From assembly GCA_030550095.1 (NCBI GenBank), contig JAUQQA010000001.1:62001-126000 (forward strand): a stretch of DNA of 64,000 bases, written 5' to 3'. A program made the translations under genes and the position numbers. Below are positions 1-8,139 of the stretch, one piece after another. Source of the stretch: Chloroflexota bacterium (lineage in GTDB: Bacteria; Chloroflexota; Anaerolineae; J036; Brachytrichaceae). Numbering within the stretch: the stretch's first letter is position 1; each line of letters begins with the position of its first letter. The notes beneath the pieces are model-generated. The model saw nothing but the letters and a program-made list of their open reading frames with translations, was not told the DNA's origin and did no database searches.

Positions 1-313
<313 letters not shown>

Positions 314-3028
314 TTAGGGTGAAAACAATGATAGCCCACGCGCTGCATTTTTGACGCGCCACCGGCGGCGCAGCATGAGCGCGGCAACGCCGACGCCCCA
401 AAGCACGCCGCCGACAGCGCTCATCCCGAGGCCCACGCGCACACTGATCGGTTGATACACCAGCTCCACCTGCCGCGCATCGGGAGGCAACACCACCGCG
501 CGGAAAAGGTCATCCACACACTCCACAGACACCAGCGCGCCGTCCACGTTCGCAAGCCAACCTGGGTAACACGCATCACGCACGATCAAGCGCGCAGCAT
601 CTGCACTTGCTGGCAAACGCAACACAAGGCGCTCTGGCGCATCTACGACAACCGCGCCCCCAAGGGCATGTAGATCCGCCAACGAACCATCACGGCGCTG
701 CAACGCGAAGCGCGAAGGCGCGCGCGTGTTTTCGTACACCTTCACGTCGCCTGAGTGCACCACGCGCAGGCGATCGCCCCACACATGCTGCGCCCAAAAG
801 CTCCCGTCGCGCTCATCAACGCTCGTCACGCCGTTGAGCACAAGCCCAAGGCGGAGTGGCTCCAACGTGAGCTGCACGGGCAGGCGATCCTCCCCCCACG
901 CCAAACGCGCCAGCCAGTAGGGCGGCTCGCTGCGCTGCGCGCTCACGCTGAAGCGCAACACGCTACCGTCATCAAACACCAGGCGCGCGCGCGCGAGCAA
1001 ATCGCCCGCTTGAGCTTCGGGTGCGCGGAAGACCAACCCCAACGCCGTTGCGCGAAACGGCTCAAGCGGCAACGTGAGTGAGGCGCTCACAGGCTGGGCA
1101 ATGAGCAGGTCGTAATACACGCCGTCGAAGAAGCGATCTGCCGTTTTGTCGGCGATCACGTAGCGCACTGCCATGGCGTCTAACCAATCGCCACTGGGCA
1201 CGGCGGAGAGGAACTCGCGCAAGCGACCATCCAGCCCACCCGTAGGCAACGCAGCAAAGCGCTGCACGAAAGCAACGTAGCGCCGCAACGGCAACAATCC
1301 GCCGTCATAGCCATCTACGCTGTAGAGCCGATACCACAACGCCAAGTTCGGCGAGAGGATCTCCTTGTGTTTGCTGGCGATGAGGCGGTCGTAAACCTCA
1401 TCAGCGGTGAGATGCGCGCTGTAGATCAGCTCCTGCTCCGCCTTGTCTCCGGGATCGAAGAAGAGCGAGGAGAGCGCCAAGACGCGCGCGTTTGGGTCAT
1501 TGGCATGCGCGCGCAAAAACAACGTGCTCGGGCGCAACGAGGTGAGTGCTTGGCGATCGCTTGCGCGCGCGTAGGGCTGGAATTGCGCTGCAACGAGCAA
1601 CTCTGCGCTGAGCAGCGCCACCGCCCACCGTCCTGCTGCGCCGTGCGCACGCGCACCCAAGACGCCACCACCCGCAAGACACACCGCGCCGGCGATCGCG
1701 CTCAAGAGCCAACCCAGCAACACTGCGCGCGTCGGGAACACCGCATACTCCGCTTCTGGCGAAAGGCGCACGCCCAGCACGATTAACGCGATCACGCCGA
1801 GCACCAAGCTGATCCACGCGATCACAAGCTTTGGCACCGCGCCTGCCGCCAACCCTTCTTGCAGCCGCTGCACGCCCAGCCCAACGAGCAACGACGCCCC
1901 AAGCGCAAACATCACGAGCCAGCGCGCCTGCGCACGAAACAAGTTGAAGCCCGGCATCCAACGGTAGAGCACGCCAAACAGCGGCGTCGCCACGCCGAGC
2001 GCGAGCACCACCCCAAGCCCCACGAGCACCAACCCCAGCCACCATGCGCGCAAGTGCTCGCGCAGCGCAGCGAGGCCACCGATGAGCATCAGCGTCAAAC
2101 CGACGCCGCCGAGATACGCAACATACTCGGGGAACAGCGGGTCGCCGTACGTCGGCAACAGCGCGCGACCGATCACCCACGGGCGCCACGAAAACGACGC
2201 TGCCTCGTTGAACGGCAAGCCACCCGCACGCGCTGACTCGCGCGCCAGCTCGAGCGCAGGCATCCACTGCGCAGCGCTGATCAACACCGCCAACGCCCCA
2301 CCCAGCACCAATGCGATCAGCGGCGCCAGCGCTCGCACCTTTGCGTCGCCCACGCGCCATCGCGTGAGCGCAGCAACCAAGCCTACTATCCCCAACACAA
2401 CCAGGCTGATGTAGAGCGACTGCGCATGACCTGCGAACAATTGGAGCGCAAGCAACGGCGCGAGCACCAATCCAGCACGTCCCCAGCCGGTGCGCTCCGC
2501 ACGCCACACCACCGCACACGCCCACGGCAACCACGCCAGCCCTTGCAGTTGATTCAAGTGCTCTGCCTGTGCGCCGAGGTATCCCCCCAATCCAAACGCG
2601 ATGGCGGTCGCCGTCGAAGCGGAGTTGCTTAGCTGCAACGCCCAGCGCGCAAGCACAAACGCACCCCACGCCGCGATGAGCAAGTGCAACGCAATGCTCC
2701 AGCTCACTGCGCGATCCGTAGGCACCCAAGACAGGAGCACGTTGAACGGATAAAAGAAGCCCACTTGCACATTGGCAAGAAACGGCGCGCCCATGAACGT
2801 GTGGGGATTCCACAGCGGCAATCGCCCTTCGCGGACCGCCTGCGCTGCGTAGTCGCGCAGCGGGTAAAAGTAGAGCAACAGATCACCGCGCGCGATCACA
2901 CGCTCGCCTAGCGTGAGCTTCCACGTAGCAATCCCCACCAACGCAGCCAGCCCAAGCAACGCCCACACCGTCAAAGCACGTTCCAATCGCACGTGACGAG
3001 TGTACGAGGGGAAAGCCGCATCGCGCAT
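314..3028 (-). CDS. YfhO-family polytopic membrane protein
   Basis: Large integral membrane protein (904 aa from the chosen start) of the YfhO type, a GT-C-like fold thought to act in cell-surface glycosylation. The N-terminal third has the signature region GDLLLYFYPLRDYA, then PLWNPHTFMGAPFLANVQ, as in YfhO, followed by about ten hydrophobic segments. The C-terminal third is a soluble, probably extracytoplasmic, domain, with a last transmembrane segment close to the C terminus (MSAVGGVLWGVGVAALML). The frame stays open upstream to 3325, but that stretch lies over the SCP2 gene on the other strand and has no membrane-protein character, so I start at ATG 3028 (MRDAAFPSYTR); ATGs at 3052 and 3055 are alternatives. 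Substrate is unknown. Confidence 0.85.
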   Translation of the reverse strand: MRDAAFPSYTRHVRLERALTVWALLGLAALVGIATWKLTLGERVIARGDLLLYFYPLRDYAAQAVREGRLPLWNPHTFMGAPFLANVQVGFFYPFNVLLSWVPTDRAVSWSIALHLLIAAWGAFVLARWALQLSNSASTATAIAFGLGGYLGAQAEHLNQLQGLAWLPWACAVVWRAERTGWGRAGLVLAPLLALQLFAGHAQSLYISLVVLGIVGLVAALTRWRVGDAKVRALAPLIALVLGGALAVLISAAQWMPALELARESARAGGLPFNEAASFSWRPWVIGRALLPTYGDPLFPEYVAYLGGVGLTLMLIGGLAALREHLRAWWLGLVLVGLGVVLALGVATPLFGVLYRWMPGFNLFRAQARWLVMFALGASLLVGLGVQRLQEGLAAGAVPKLVIAWISLVLGVIALIVLGVRLSPEAEYAVFPTRAVLLGWLLSAIAGAVCLAGGGVLGARAHGAAGRWAVALLSAELLVAAQFQPYARASDRQALTSLRPSTLFLRAHANDPNARVLALSSLFFDPGDKAEQELIYSAHLTADEVYDRLIASKHKEILSPNLALWYRLYSVDGYDGGLLPLRRYVAFVQRFAALPTGGLDGRLREFLSAVPSGDWLDAMAVRYVIADKTADRFFDGVYYDLLIAQPVSASLTLPLEPFRATALGLVFRAPEAQAGDLLARARLVFDDGSVLRFSVSAQRSEPPYWLARLAWGEDRLPVQLTLEPLRLGLVLNGVTSVDERDGSFWAQHVWGDRLRVVHSGDVKVYENTRAPSRFALQRRDGSLADLHALGGAVVVDAPERLVLRLPASADAARLIVRDACYPGWLANVDGALVSVECVDDLFRAVVLPPDARQVELVYQPISVRVGLGMSAVGGVLWGVGVAALMLRRRWRVKNAARGLSLFSP

Positions 3029-3039
3029 GAAGCGCTCGG

Positions 3040-3045
3040 TATACT
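3040..3045 (+). promoter_or_regulatory. Putative -10 box (TATACT) for the SCP2 gene
   Basis: TATACT ends 8 nt before the ATG at 3054, and no Shine-Dalgarno lies between. Transcription would start at or next to the start codon (leaderless mRNA). No clear -35 is visible. Confidence 0.5.
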
Positions 3046-3053
3046 TTCGCATC

Positions 3054-3395
3054 ATGCCATCCACGGAGCAAACGCAAATGACGGTGCTCGAATCCTTGCA
3101 GCAGATGATGCAGCGCTTCAACCCAGCGCTGGCGAAAGGCGTGAACGCAGTGATCCAGCTCAATGCCTCTGGCGAAGGCGGCGGGCAATACGTGCTCTCG
3201 ATCCGTGAGGGCGAAGCAAGCCTGGCAGAAGGCACCGCCGAAAAGCCAACGGTCACGATCAACGTCGCAGCAAACGATTGGGTGGACATTGTGACTGGCA
3301 AGCTCGACCCCACACGCGCCTTCATGAGCGGTCGGCTGCGTATCGCGGGCGACCTTGCGCTGATGATGCGCTTTCAGCGGATGTTCCTTGGATGA
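3054..3395 (+). CDS. SCP2 sterol-binding-domain protein
   Basis: Small soluble protein (113 aa) consisting of one SCP2-like lipid-binding domain. It shows the family's pattern: amphipathic helix (LQQMMQRFNPALAKG), a strand with a GGGQYVLSI-type turn, the segment PTVTINVAANDWVDIVTGKLDP, and the terminal MSGRLRIAGDLALMMRF, which matches the 'G.l.i.Gd...' tail of bacterial stand-alone SCP2 proteins. Its ligand is unknown. ATG 3054 follows a -10-like TATACT at leaderless distance; a second ATG at 3078 is possible. The stop overlaps the next start (ATGA), so the two are translationally coupled. Confidence 0.85.
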   Translation: MPSTEQTQMTVLESLQQMMQRFNPALAKGVNAVIQLNASGEGGGQYVLSIREGEASLAEGTAEKPTVTINVAANDWVDIVTGKLDPTRAFMSGRLRIAGDLALMMRFQRMFLG

Positions 3396-4222
3396 ACGTC
3401 GCCCTCTCTCCACTCGTGCGACTCGCTGAAGCGCTCAACGTTGCCGACGCAGCGAGCACGCGCTCTCTTCTCGACCCTCAGGCGACTTGGATTCTGGACG
3501 GCGAAAGCCAGCCCGCTATTGACGTGCTGCAAGGCTGGTTGCCACCACGCGCCTTTGCGCGCATTTATCTGCGCCGCGCTTTTGCGGACGCAGACGACCC
3601 GCACTGGTGGGCAGGCGAGTGGGTGTTCCGCATCAGCACCGACGGGCGCACTTGGCAGGAAGTAGAACAAGGCGTGATCGCGCACACCCAGGGCGAACGC
3701 ATCATCTGGATGCGCTTGCACAGCGACCCTAGCACCCTCCGCACCGTCACGCCTGAGACGCCACTGCGCCCCGAACTCATGCCAGCTAACTTACCGCAGC
3801 CTGTGCGTTTCATGAGCCGCGAAGAAAAACTCGCCCTCCACTTCCGACACACGCGCGCGGGTTGGGCAAGCGGCAACGCGGAGGTGGTGGTGAGCTGCCA
3901 CGCGCCTCAGAGCTTCATCCAAACACCGCTGGAAGTCGTGCGGGGACACGAAGCACTGCGCCAAGCAGTGCACGCTTACGCCGAGAACTACGCAGACACG
4001 ACGGTCGAAGTGCATCACGTGGTGCACAACGGCGCCTGGCTCGCCATCCAGCAGACGTGGACGTGCACGAACCGCAAAACTGGCGTCCGCGCCAGCGATC
4101 AAGACCTCAACATCGGCATCGTGCAAGACGGCGTTTTCTACCGCTGGCGGGAATACTACGACAGCCGCACCTCTGCGCAGACGCGCGAGCAAACCGTGTT
4201 TGGTCACTCGCCAGCGCGCTAA
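3392..4222 (+). CDS. NTF2/SnoaL-like protein, probable two-domain
   Basis: A 276-residue soluble protein. The C-terminal half (about residues 135-276) looks like a SnoaL/NTF2-fold domain: helix EEKLALHFRHTRAGWASGN, then DTTVEVHHVVHNGAWLAIQQTWT and DLNIGIVQDGVFYRWREYYD. The N-terminal half has the same order of elements (a helix, DPQATWILDG, a WVFRISTDGR strand) and may be a degenerate second copy. The start ATG 3392 overlaps the SCP2 stop by ATGA. A longer reading from 3278 would lie inside the SCP2 gene and is rejected. The function is unknown. Fusion of a hydrophobic-ligand-binding SCP2 gene with an NTF2-fold gene in one operon suggests a small-molecule role, but that is inference. Confidence 0.7.
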   Translation: MNVALSPLVRLAEALNVADAASTRSLLDPQATWILDGESQPAIDVLQGWLPPRAFARIYLRRAFADADDPHWWAGEWVFRISTDGRTWQEVEQGVIAHTQGERIIWMRLHSDPSTLRTVTPETPLRPELMPANLPQPVRFMSREEKLALHFRHTRAGWASGNAEVVVSCHAPQSFIQTPLEVVRGHEALRQAVHAYAENYADTTVEVHHVVHNGAWLAIQQTWTCTNRKTGVRASDQDLNIGIVQDGVFYRWREYYDSRTSAQTREQTVFGHSPAR

Positions 4223-4233
4223 CGGACTGCTGC

Positions 4234-5175
4234 TCACACCCGACGCCGAGGGTCCAAGGCATCGCGCAAGCCATCGCCAAGCAAATTGAAGCCCAACACA
4301 GTGAGCATGATCGCAGCGCCGGGGAAAAAGACCAAGTGCGGCGCGTTGAACACGCTGTTGCGCTCCTCGCCCAACATCAACCCCCACTCTGGCGTTGGCG
4401 GCTGCGCGCCTAAGCCGAGGAACGAAAGCCCCGCTGCATCGAGGATCGCCGTTGCGATCCCCAAGGCGGCAACAACAACTAGCGGCGTGAGCGCGTTGGG
4501 CAAGATGCGCACGAAGAGAATGCGCACATCTGAAGCGCCCAGCGCACGTGAGGCTAACACGTAGTCCATCTCCTTCACGCTGAGCACACTCGCGCGCACC
4601 ACGCGCGCATACACGGGGATGGAGACAATCGCAACCGCGATGAGCGTGTTGATCAAACCTGTGCCCAGAACGCTCACGATCGCAATCGCAAGCAGCAAAC
4701 TGGGAAACGCCAACAGCACGTCCATCGCGCGCATGATGAGCGCATCTGCCCAGCCGCCAAGATAGCCAGCAACCGCACCCAGCAACGCCCCGATCACCAC
4801 TGCAACCCCTGTGGTCACAAAGCCGATCTGAAGCGACAGCCGCGCGCCATACACCACACGTGAGAACAAATCACGAAAGTTGCTGTCTAAACCCATGAGG
4901 AGTTGGGGCTTGCTTGGATCGCAGCCGAGCACGTGAATGCACGGAGGGCTGCGGCGGCGCAGCCCGGGCTGACGGATCTGCTGGTCGTAAGCGTAGGGCG
5001 CGATCACATCGGCAAACACCGCAACGAACACCAACGCAGCGAGGATGCTCATCCCCAGCTGCGCTGAGCGGTTCTGCAACAGGCGACGCAAAGCACGCGC
5101 CAATGGTGAGCGCCCGCGCTCAGCGCTCACGCGGAGCGCTGAGGCTTCAGCACGGGCAGGGGCGAGTTCTGCCAT
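4234..5175 (-). CDS. dppC: Peptide/nickel ABC transporter permease, DppC type
   Basis: Inner-membrane subunit (313 aa) of a family-5 oligopeptide importer. It begins with a cytoplasmic tail, a first membrane span (MSILAALVFVAVFADVIAPYA), the HVLGCDP..LLMGLD segment typical of DppC/OppC, then five further spans. The EAA loop that docks on the ATPase is present (EMDYVLASRALGASDVRI..ILPN). The ATG at 5175 lies 4 nt beyond the stop of dppB, so both are co-translated. The gene ends convergent to the NTF2-like gene 11 nt away. No ATP-binding subunit follows, so the transporter must borrow ATPases encoded elsewhere. Confidence 0.93.
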   Translation of the reverse strand: MAELAPARAEASALRVSAERGRSPLARALRRLLQNRSAQLGMSILAALVFVAVFADVIAPYAYDQQIRQPGLRRRSPPCIHVLGCDPSKPQLLMGLDSNFRDLFSRVVYGARLSLQIGFVTTGVAVVIGALLGAVAGYLGGWADALIMRAMDVLLAFPSLLLAIAIVSVLGTGLINTLIAVAIVSIPVYARVVRASVLSVKEMDYVLASRALGASDVRILFVRILPNALTPLVVVAALGIATAILDAAGLSFLGLGAQPPTPEWGLMLGEERNSVFNAPHLVFFPGAAIMLTVLGFNLLGDGLRDALDPRRRV

Positions 5176-5179
5176 TGAG

Positions 5180-6256
5180 TCAGTGTAGCCGAATCCGCGG
5201 ATCGAGAAACGCGTAGCTCACATCCACGATCAAGTTGATCACCACAAAGATCAGCGCGATGATCAGCGTGAAGGCTTGCACGACTGGATAATCGCGCGCG
5301 ATGATCGCGTCCACCATCTGCGTGCCAACGCCGGGCAAGCTGAAGACGGTTTCCGTGAGCACGGCCCCTGAGAGCAAGCTGCCCACCTGCAAGCCGACCA
5401 CGGTTACCACAGGCACAAGCGCATTGCGCAAGACATGGCGTAGAACGACCCACTGCTCAGCGAGTCCCTTCGCGCGCGCAGTGCGCACGAACTCCTGAGC
5501 CATCACGTCCAACATCGCGCCGCGCGTCATGCGTGCAATCACCGCGAGCGAGATTGTGCCCACAGCGACAGCCGGCAAGATCAAGTGCCGCAGTGCATCC
5601 AAGAACACGTCCCAACGCCCCTGCAACGCCGCATTGAGCAAAACCGTGTTCGAGAGCAACAGCAGCGCAAAACGCGCAACCCCTTGTGCGTCTTCCAAAC
5701 CCCACGCCTTAAGCAGGCTCGGCAAATCGGTGCCTGGTGTGAGTCGTCCAGAGGGGGGGAGCTGAAACGGCGTGCCGCGCAGCGCCAATGCAAAAACATA
5801 GGCGAGCATCAAGCCAAGCCAAAACACGGGCATCGAGACGCCGAGGTTCGCCAAGACCATGGCGCCGACGTCAACGAGCGAGTTGTGCTTCACCGCGCTG
5901 ATCACGCCAAGGAGCACGCCAAACGAAACAGCAAACAGCGTCGCGCATAGGGTTAACTCGAGAGTCATCGGCAGGCGTTCGGCGACGACTTCGACCACAG
6001 GGCGCCCCGTCTTAATCGAAGTGCCGAGATCGCCCTGCAACACGCTGCCCACGTAACGGACGAACTGCACTGGGATTGGGTCGTCCAAGCCAAAACGCTC
6101 CCGGAATGCCGCGCACTTTGCTTCTGTCGCCCGCTCGCCCAACATCACCTTGCAGGGGTCACCTGGGATCAAGCGCAGCAGGGTAAAAGTCACCAACAAA
6201 ATGCCCATCATGACGGGCATGAGCAACACGAGGCGACGCAAGACAAAGCGCAGCAT
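5180..6256 (-). CDS. dppB: Peptide/nickel ABC transporter permease, DppB type
   Basis: Partner membrane subunit (358 aa). The N terminus MLRFVLRRLVLLMPVMMG is typical of DppB; it is followed by LIPGDPCKVMLGERAT, the periplasmic loop with GDLGTSI and RLPMTLELTL, and a C-terminal permease core. The EAA motif EFVRTARAKGLAEQWVVLRH precedes the last spans, which end in YAFLDPRIRLH. I start at ATG 6256; an upstream reading to 6304 would run through the hairpin behind the binding-protein gene. It is the middle gene of the binding protein, dppB, dppC order. Confidence 0.93.
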   Translation of the reverse strand: MLRFVLRRLVLLMPVMMGILLVTFTLLRLIPGDPCKVMLGERATEAKCAAFRERFGLDDPIPVQFVRYVGSVLQGDLGTSIKTGRPVVEVVAERLPMTLELTLCATLFAVSFGVLLGVISAVKHNSLVDVGAMVLANLGVSMPVFWLGLMLAYVFALALRGTPFQLPPSGRLTPGTDLPSLLKAWGLEDAQGVARFALLLLSNTVLLNAALQGRWDVFLDALRHLILPAVAVGTISLAVIARMTRGAMLDVMAQEFVRTARAKGLAEQWVVLRHVLRNALVPVVTVVGLQVGSLLSGAVLTETVFSLPGVGTQMVDAIIARDYPVVQAFTLIIALIFVVINLIVDVSYAFLDPRIRLH

Positions 6257-6271
6257 GACGCGAACGTTAGC

Positions 6272-6306
6272 TGTTGGGTTGCCCGCCCAAAGCGGACAAC
6301 CCAACA
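6272..6306. other. Hairpin between binding-protein and permease genes
   Basis: A perfect 10-bp inverted repeat, tgttgggttg at 6272-6281 and caacccaaca at 6297-6306, continues after one mismatch into a 4-bp inner stem with a 5-nt loop. It lies between the binding-protein stop (6325) and dppB start (6256). No T-tract follows on the minus strand, so it looks like a 3'-end stabiliser or partial attenuator rather than a full terminator, as known for binding-protein-dependent operons. Confidence 0.7.
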
Positions 6307-6324
6307 GACGCTACCTTGCGGCGT

Positions 6325-8064
6325 TCACTTGCTGTTGAGGAAGGAGCCGAAGTAAGCCGTCCAGTACTCGAAAGTGCCGGTGCGGCCTTTGTGGTTCGGG
6401 TTAGCAGCATCCCACATCGCGGCGAAGGTTGCGATCACATCGCGGGCCTCGAATGTGGCGCCGTTGTGGAACTTCACCCCCTTGCGCAACTTGAATGTCC
6501 ACTCAGTGAGATCGGCATTGGACTCGTAGCTCTCCGCTAACGCGGGTTGGAGTTCCGCGGTGCCGATCTTGAAGGTGAGCAACGGCTCGAAGATCTGCGC
6601 GCACGCGGTGAAGGTTTCTCCGTCGCTTTCATCGGCGCAATACAAGCTGATTGGCTCGGCGTTTTGCACGAACACAAAGCGTTCGCGCGGCACCTTCATC
6701 GCGGCAAACACCAACGCGCTCACGGGGTTCACGTGCGCACCTTCCACGTCCGCGCGATAGGCATAGGCCACGCCGCCGTGTGCAACCGGGATCATCGGCA
6801 CGTACTTCTTGAGCAATTCGTTCACCTTGTCGTATGCCGCCTGGCGCTTTGCGAGATCAGCCGTGGAAGCGCCCTCGCGCAGCGCAGCCACGATGTCGTC
6901 ATAGGGCTTGCCGAATTGTTGGTTTTGCGGGCCAAAGTGATAGTCTAGGAAGTTAGTCGCATCGGGATAATCGGCGCCCCAACCGAGCAAGTAGAACGGC
7001 TCTTTGCCAGCGGTCACAGAGTCGAGGAACGCGCCAGACTCTTTCACCTCGATCTTCACATTGACGCCGATCTCCTTGAGCTGCGCTTGAATCTCCTGTG
7101 CGACAGCGCCGGGGTTTGGCAAGTAGCCGCGCACCACATCGCGGTAGGAGAGCGTGACTTCAAGATTTTCCTTGCCCGCTTCCTTGAGCAGCGCCTTGGC
7201 TTTCTCAGGGTTGTATTCGTGCCAAGGGATGTTTGGCGAGGCCCCCACCGCGAAGCTATCGGGGACGAAGCTAATCGCCACCTTCGAGCCGCGCGGATAG
7301 TAATCGCGCACGATGCGCTCGCGGTCAATGCCGTACGCAAACGCAAGGCGCACACGATCATCGTCGAAGGGCGGAATGGTGTTGTTGAAGCCGATGTAGA
7401 AGATGTTAGGCTGGCTGATCTCGACCAACTGCAACGCCGGGTCTTTCTCCACAGTCTCAAAATCCTCAGGCCCGACGTTGGCGATGCCATCGGCGTTCCC
7501 TGATTGCAGCTCGAGCAGCCGCTGCGCCGCCTCTTTAGACCAGCGTAGGACGACGGTGGGTGTCTTTGCCTTTTCACCCCAGTAGTCGCTGAACGCTTCA
7601 AAAGTGAGGCCTTCACCGCGCTTCCACTCGCGCAGTTTGTAAGGCCCTGTGCCTACTGGGTTGTTGCTGATCGCGTTGCTATCGCCTCCAGTCTGGTTGA
7701 GATAGTCTGAGTCAAGAATCGCAAACGAGTCGCCCGCAAGCTTGAACGGCAGCGCTGGATCAGGCGCACAAAGCGTGATCTTCACGGTGTAGTCATCCAC
7801 TGCCTCGATGGACTTGATGCTGCCACCGTAGTTGCAGTCTGGGGCTTCCACCTTAGTTGGCACTTCTGCTGCAGGCGCCGCGGTTGGCTCGGCAGGCGCG
7901 GCTGTGGGCGCTTCAGTCGGTGCCTGCGCGGGTGGAGGCGGCATGGTTGGTTCGGACGCAGGTGGCTGCGGAGCAGCGGTGGGCGTTGTGGCGCATGCAG
8001 AAAGCGCCAGCGCCGCCGTCGCAAGAAGCGAGAGCACACGCAAACGAGAGGCACTTGTTGACAT
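6325..8064 (-). CDS. Peptide ABC transporter binding lipoprotein, circularly permuted
   Basis: Family-5 solute-binding lipoprotein (579 aa). A signal peptide ends in the lipobox LSAC (Cys24), and a Pro/Thr/Ala linker runs to about residue 75. The fold then begins in the middle. Residues 77-455 correspond to the usual part from KSIEAVDDYTVKITL through NPVGTGPYKL, FDDDRVRLAFAYGIDRE and EYNPEKAKALLKEAG to the normal C-terminal end (VEGAHVNPV). Residues 463-579 hold what normally starts the mature protein: FVFVQNAEPISLYCADES, then IFEPLLTFK, PALAESYESNAD, WTFKLRKGVKFHNGATFEARDV and FEYWTAYFGSFLN. Compared with DppA order this is a circular permutation without loss; the folded part is about 500 residues, as usual. 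AGGAGG stands 6 nt before ATG 8064. It heads the dppB-dppC operon. Confidence 0.92.
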   Translation of the reverse strand: MSTSASRLRVLSLLATAALALSACATTPTAAPQPPASEPTMPPPPAQAPTEAPTAAPAEPTAAPAAEVPTKVEAPDCNYGGSIKSIEAVDDYTVKITLCAPDPALPFKLAGDSFAILDSDYLNQTGGDSNAISNNPVGTGPYKLREWKRGEGLTFEAFSDYWGEKAKTPTVVLRWSKEAAQRLLELQSGNADGIANVGPEDFETVEKDPALQLVEISQPNIFYIGFNNTIPPFDDDRVRLAFAYGIDRERIVRDYYPRGSKVAISFVPDSFAVGASPNIPWHEYNPEKAKALLKEAGKENLEVTLSYRDVVRGYLPNPGAVAQEIQAQLKEIGVNVKIEVKESGAFLDSVTAGKEPFYLLGWGADYPDATNFLDYHFGPQNQQFGKPYDDIVAALREGASTADLAKRQAAYDKVNELLKKYVPMIPVAHGGVAYAYRADVEGAHVNPVSALVFAAMKVPRERFVFVQNAEPISLYCADESDGETFTACAQIFEPLLTFKIGTAELQPALAESYESNADLTEWTFKLRKGVKFHNGATFEARDVIATFAAMWDAANPNHKGRTGTFEYWTAYFGSFLNSK

Positions 8065-8086
8065 GGATAAACCTCCTTCTTGAGCT

Positions 8087-8111
8087 CGCTACGTGTAGCG
8101 AAGGAATTATC
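8087..8111 (-). promoter_or_regulatory. Putative promoter/operator of the peptide transporter operon
   Basis: On the minus strand GATAAT (8106-8111) is a plausible -10. Just downstream, where the transcript would start, lies a perfect 6-bp palindrome cgctac-gt-gtagcg (8087-8100). Its place at +1 to +13, in the divergent gap shared with the SDR gene, fits a repressor operator. No strong -35 is visible. Confidence 0.45.
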
Positions 8112-8139
8112 ATCGAAGTAGCATCTTTTGGGCAAGGCG

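Noticed and set aside
1497-2813. 438-codon open frame on the minus strand
   Set aside because: It is an Arg/Ala/Gly-rich alternate frame of the YfhO-like gene, which has clear family similarity.
3029-3325. N-terminal extension of the YfhO-like gene on the minus strand
   Set aside because: It is open only because it lies opposite the SCP2 gene; its sequence has no membrane or signal character.
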